64,000 nucleotides of DNA from an uncultured Ectothiorhodospiraceae bacterium. Its GTDB lineage: Bacteria > Pseudomonadota > Gammaproteobacteria > Nevskiales > Oceanococcaceae. Positions 61,530 through 64,000 of this stretch are shown in pieces. The notes under the pieces were generated by a model. The model was not told the origin of the DNA, did not search any database, and saw only the letters and a program-made list of their open reading frames with translations. The DNA lies in the NCBI GenBank assembly GCA_937141935.1, contig CAKZQS010000046.1, forward strand, positions 99,181-163,180, in the 5' to 3' direction. Position numbers and translations under genes: made by a program. The first letter of the stretch is position 1, and every line of letters begins with the position of its first letter.

Positions 61530-62369
61530 TCAGTGGCGCGGGGCCTCGGGCGGCGCCTGCTCGGCCGCGAAGAGCTGCTCGACCTGCGCGGCGTCAAAGC
61601 GGTAGGGCTGGCCGCAATAGCCGCATTCGATCTCGATGTGCCCCTGCTCGGCGAGCAGCGCGCGGGCGTCCTCGACGCCCAGGCCCAGCAGCATGCGGCT
61701 GACGGTGCCGCTGTCGCAGTGGCAGCTCAGCGCCCAGGGCTGCACCGGCTCCAGCAGCTCGATGTCGGCCTCCAGCAGCACGCCCAGATAATCCTGCGGC
61801 TGGGGCGGCAGCTCACGCAGCGCCCAGTTCTCGACCACCTGCAGCGCAGCGTCCACCGGCGTGTCGTCACCGGCGACGCGCTGCACGACCAAGCCAAAGG
61901 CCCGCTGCGCATCGGCGTAGAGGTAGAAGCGCGTGGGCAGCTGCTCGGACTGGTCGAAATAGTCGGCCATCGCGGCGGCCAGCGTGTCGCGGGCCATCGG
62001 CACGATGCTCTGCTGCGCCTGGCTGCGCCCCGGCGATTCCAGCGTCATGACCAGCCGCGCCTGCGGGCCCGGGGTGAAGGCCGCGAGGTCGACGGGCTTG
62101 ATCAGCCCGCGCAGCTGGCCGGGGCGCAGCGACTGCGCCACCAGCAGCTCCACGCCGGCCACGGCGCTGAGCTGCAGGGTCAGCTTCGGCGGGCGCTTGG
62201 CCAGTCCGGCCAGCAGGCCCACCGCGCACAGCGACTCGCCCAGCAGCGCGCTGGCCGCCGGCGCGTAGCCGCGCTCGGCCACCAGCGCCGGCCAGCTCTC
62301 ATCCAGCGCCAGCAGCGCCCCATACAGCGGCTGCCCGCGGTAGCGGAAGGGCCACAGCGTGCCGCTCAC
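61530..62369 (-). CDS. hslO: Redox-regulated chaperone Hsp33
   Basis: A 279-residue Hsp33. The GTG at 62369 overlaps the gatB stop (GTGA) and gives the family opening (FRYRGQPLYGALLALDESW). The N-terminal substrate-binding half has ALLGESLCAVGLLAGLAKRPPKLTLQLS. The C-terminal redox switch keeps all four zinc Cys: CHC near residue 218 and CGYC near 250. Under oxidation these form disulfides, zinc is lost and the chaperone is activated to hold unfolded proteins. Location between gatB and a DegV-type gene suggests one transcript. Cytoplasmic. Confidence 0.95.
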   Translation of the reverse strand: MSGTLWPFRYRGQPLYGALLALDESWPALVAERGYAPAASALLGESLCAVGLLAGLAKRPPKLTLQLSAVAGVELLVAQSLRPGQLRGLIKPVDLAAFTPGPQARLVMTLESPGRSQAQQSIVPMARDTLAAAMADYFDQSEQLPTRFYLYADAQRAFGLVVQRVAGDDTPVDAALQVVENWALRELPPQPQDYLGVLLEADIELLEPVQPWALSCHCDSGTVSRMLLGLGVEDARALLAEQGHIEIECGYCGQPYRFDAAQVEQLFAAEQAPPEAPRH

Positions 62370-63343
62370 AGACGCGCCTGGATCAACTTGTTCACGGCGC
62401 CGGGGTTGGCCTGGCCCTTGGTTTGCTGCATGACCTTGCCGACCAAAAAGCCGACGACCTTGGTCTTGCCGGCGCGGATCTGCGCCACCTGCTCGGGGTG
62501 GGCGGCCATGACCTCGTCGACGATGGCCTCCAGCGCGCCGGTGTCGGAGATCTGCTTGAGACCCCGCGCCTCGATGATGGCATCGGCCTCGCCCTCGCCC
62601 GCCCACATCGCGGCGAAGACCTCCTTGCCCATCTTGCCCGACAGCGTGTCGTCGGCCAGCCGCGCCAGCAGGCCGGCCAGTTGGGCCGGCGGCACCGGCG
62701 AATCGGCGATGCCACGGCCATCGGCATTCAGCGCGGCAGCCAGCTCGCCAAGCTGCCAGCGTGCGGCCAGCGGGGCCTGCGCGGCGCCGGCCGCCTCGAC
62801 CAGCGCCTCGAAATAGCGCGTGACGTCGGGGTCGCCGGCCAGCTGGCGGGCCTCGTCCTCGCCCAGGCCGTAATCGGCCACGTAGCGCTGGCGGCGCTGC
62901 GCCGGCAGCTCGGGCAGCGCGGCGCGGGCGGCGGCGATGAAGTCCTCGCTGCACACGACCGGCAGCAGGTCGGGGTCGGGGAAGTAGCGATAGTCCATCG
63001 CGTCTTCCTTGCCGCGCATCGCCCGCGTCTCGCCACGGTCGGGGTCGAAGAGCCGGGTTTGCTGCTCGACCGTGCCGCCGGATTCCAGCAGTTCGATCTG
63101 CCGCTCGACCTCGTACTCGATGGCCTTCTCGACGAAGCGGAAGGAGTTCAGGTTCTTGGTTTCGGTGCGGGTGCCCAGGGTATCGGAACCCTTGGGCTTG
63201 AGTGAGATGTTCACGTCAAAGCGCATGGAGCCCTGTGACATCTCGCCATCGCAAATGCCGAGCGAAGTTACGATAGAGTGTAATTTTTTCGCAAAGGCTA
63301 CAGCCTCTTCGGCATTGCGCATGTCGGGCTCGGAGACAATCTC
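62366..63343 (-). pseudogene. gatB: gatB, 3' two-thirds (Asp/Glu-tRNA amidotransferase subunit B), chimeric at its 5' end
   Basis: About 325 residues of GatB: from EIVSEPDMRNAEEAV through SFRFVEKAIEYEVERQIE, DYRYFPDPDLLPV and the tail with the GKMGKEVFAAMW and GFLVGKVMQQTKG segments of the YqeY-like domain. GatB, with GatA and GatC, amidates Glu-tRNA(Gln) or Asp-tRNA(Asn). The first ~170 residues are missing: reading upstream the frame runs into an unrelated Ig-like fragment at 63340. Bases 63180-63340 are AT-richer (for example 63241-63300) than the remainder, so even this part may come from a related but different genome. The break looks like an assembly join, not a natural truncation, so the living gene is probably intact. 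Confidence 0.9.
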
Positions 63344-63585
63344 GGGGGGCTGGTTCACGTTGAGCACCACCACGTCGATTGTGTGGGTGACCTCCACCTG
63401 TCCGTCGTCGGCACGCAGGGTGACACCCACCGTGCCCGAGTCCTCATCGCCGGGTGTGCCCGCTAGAAGGATGGTCCCATCGCCTTGATCCGTGGCCTCC
63501 AGCCAAGCGGGAAGCCCGGTGGCCGTGAGGACGAGGTCGTCCCCATCGGGATCGAAAGCCACCGCCTCGTGTGTGAACGCCTGCC
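63344..63585 (-). other. Ig/cadherin-like domain fragment (chimeric insert)
   Basis: About 80 residues of an extracellular Ig-like (He_PIG/cadherin-type) domain in frame with gatB: HEAVAFDPDGDDLVLTATGL, then GTILLAGTPGDEDSG and VTHTIDVVVLNVNQPPE. These calcium-type DPDGD and NVNQPP turns belong to repeat-rich secreted proteins and have no place in GatB. Both edges fall where the adjacent sequences share short identity (EGQAFT side and PPEIVSEPD side), as expected for a false join. Confidence 0.75.
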
Positions 63586-64000
63586 CCTCCACCAGGACGC
63601 GCTGCCCTGTGTAGGTGAAGCCGCCGCCGACACCGACGGCGATCAGTACGCCCACGAGCGCGGCGTGGAAGACGAGGTTGCCGGTCTCGCGGAGGTACCC
63701 GCGCTCGGCGGAGACCGAGAAGGTTCCGCGTCCGTCGTATCGGGCGACACGGTAGCCGCTCTTGCGCAGCTGCGCGGCGGCGGTGTCGACGGCGGATGCC
63801 GCCACCTCGGAGGCATCCTGCCCCTCGGGCACCGACACGGTCACGGTGCGGTGGTCGTCCAGACGCGACAGCCGCGCGGGCGTGCGCGGGGGCTGGGAAC
63901 GCAGCGCCTTCCAGTGGTGCTTCGTACGCGGCAGGACGCACCCGATCAGCGAGATGAAGAGCAGGATGTAGATCGCGGAGAACCACGGCGACGTGTAGAC
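63586..64000 (-). other. ResB-like cytochrome c biogenesis fragment of actinobacterial type (chimeric)
   Basis: The minus strand from the window edge reads VYTSPWFSAIYILLFISLIG, then CVLPRTKHHWKALRSQPPRTPARL, an acidic VSVPEG segment, and GYLRETGNLVFHAALVGVLIAVGVG before YTGQRVLVEGQ. This is the N-terminal third of ResB (Ccs1), which delivers haem in system II cytochrome c maturation, and the wording is that of Microbacteriaceae-like actinobacteria rather than a proteobacterium. It is open at the window edge and stops being ResB near 63586. Confidence 0.8.

Noticed and set aside
62366..63844. A novel ResB-Ig-GatB fusion protein
   Set aside because: Three unrelated segments with different base composition joined at short shared stretches; best explained as a false assembly join.

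Overview
The window is very GC-rich, gene-dense bacterial DNA from a Gram-negative. The evidence is lipoproteins with clear lipoboxes, an outer-membrane-barrel-like protein, a Tat-exported protein, a GlyGly-CTERM-type tail, fadBA, hslO, a divergent AddAB-type pair and an AlgP-like KPAA-repeat protein. This best fits a gammaproteobacterium, perhaps near the Xanthomonadales/Nevskiales; I cannot place it more closely. The right end (about 63.1-64.0 kb) is a chimera of unrelated fragments, so the window is probably a metagenomic contig.

Region 1 (0.1-18.3 kb) is the most interesting part. Six tightly coupled plus-strand genes look like a Gram-negative system for making, exporting and trimming a poly-gamma-glutamate-like polymer. 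In order they encode a CHASE2 membrane sensor with a degenerate kinase-like end; a protein with two tandem PgsC/CapC-like membrane modules followed by two diverged hydrolase-like domains; a beta-rich anchored envelope protein; a secreted PghP-like (gamma-polyglutamate hydrolase) protein; a 1598-residue helical-repeat protein with a putative C-terminal outer-membrane barrel; and a 1372-residue giant PgsB/CapB-type Mur ligase. No PgsA/CapA or CapD is visible. I know of no described system with this layout.

Region 2 (18.3-23.3 kb) is a regulated oxidation cluster: an HxlR regulator divergent from a carboxymuconolactone-decarboxylase-like protein, and a TetR regulator divergent from a flavin monooxygenase-SDR-extended SDR operon. 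Both divergent promoters carry clear inverted repeats.

Region 3 (23.5-33.4 kb) is extracytoplasmic: a subtilase lipoprotein, then a minus-strand operon of two carbohydrate-binding (CBM2)/YceI redox proteins, one fused to cytochrome c and DUF1587/1592/1588/1585 modules, plus a Tat-exported DUF1552 protein. The domain content recalls the Cellvibrio Cbp2D/Cbp2E proteins of oxidative cellulose breakdown. A DCC-family protein and an alpha/beta-hydrolase lipoprotein follow.

Region 4 (33.5-53.4 kb) is mostly housekeeping: fadBA with a terminator, the KPAA-repeat histone-like protein, an ArsR-methyltransferase fusion, small membrane proteins, an ATP-grasp protein, a TauE-type transporter, a trypsin-like GlyGly-CTERM protease, GNAT, RDD, a lipase-like hydrolase, an SRAP protein and an AddB/AddA-like helicase-nuclease pair.

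Region 5 (53.4-62.4 kb) starts with tRNA-Ala(CGC), followed downstream by about 146-bp repeats that carry copies of the tRNA 3' end and conserved hairpins, like E. coli rtT. Then come arfB, a PHP-domain lipoprotein, a DUF2064 protein, a small acidic protein, an M2 dipeptidase translationally coupled to a POT peptide transporter, a DegV-type protein, hslO and the 3' two-thirds of gatB.
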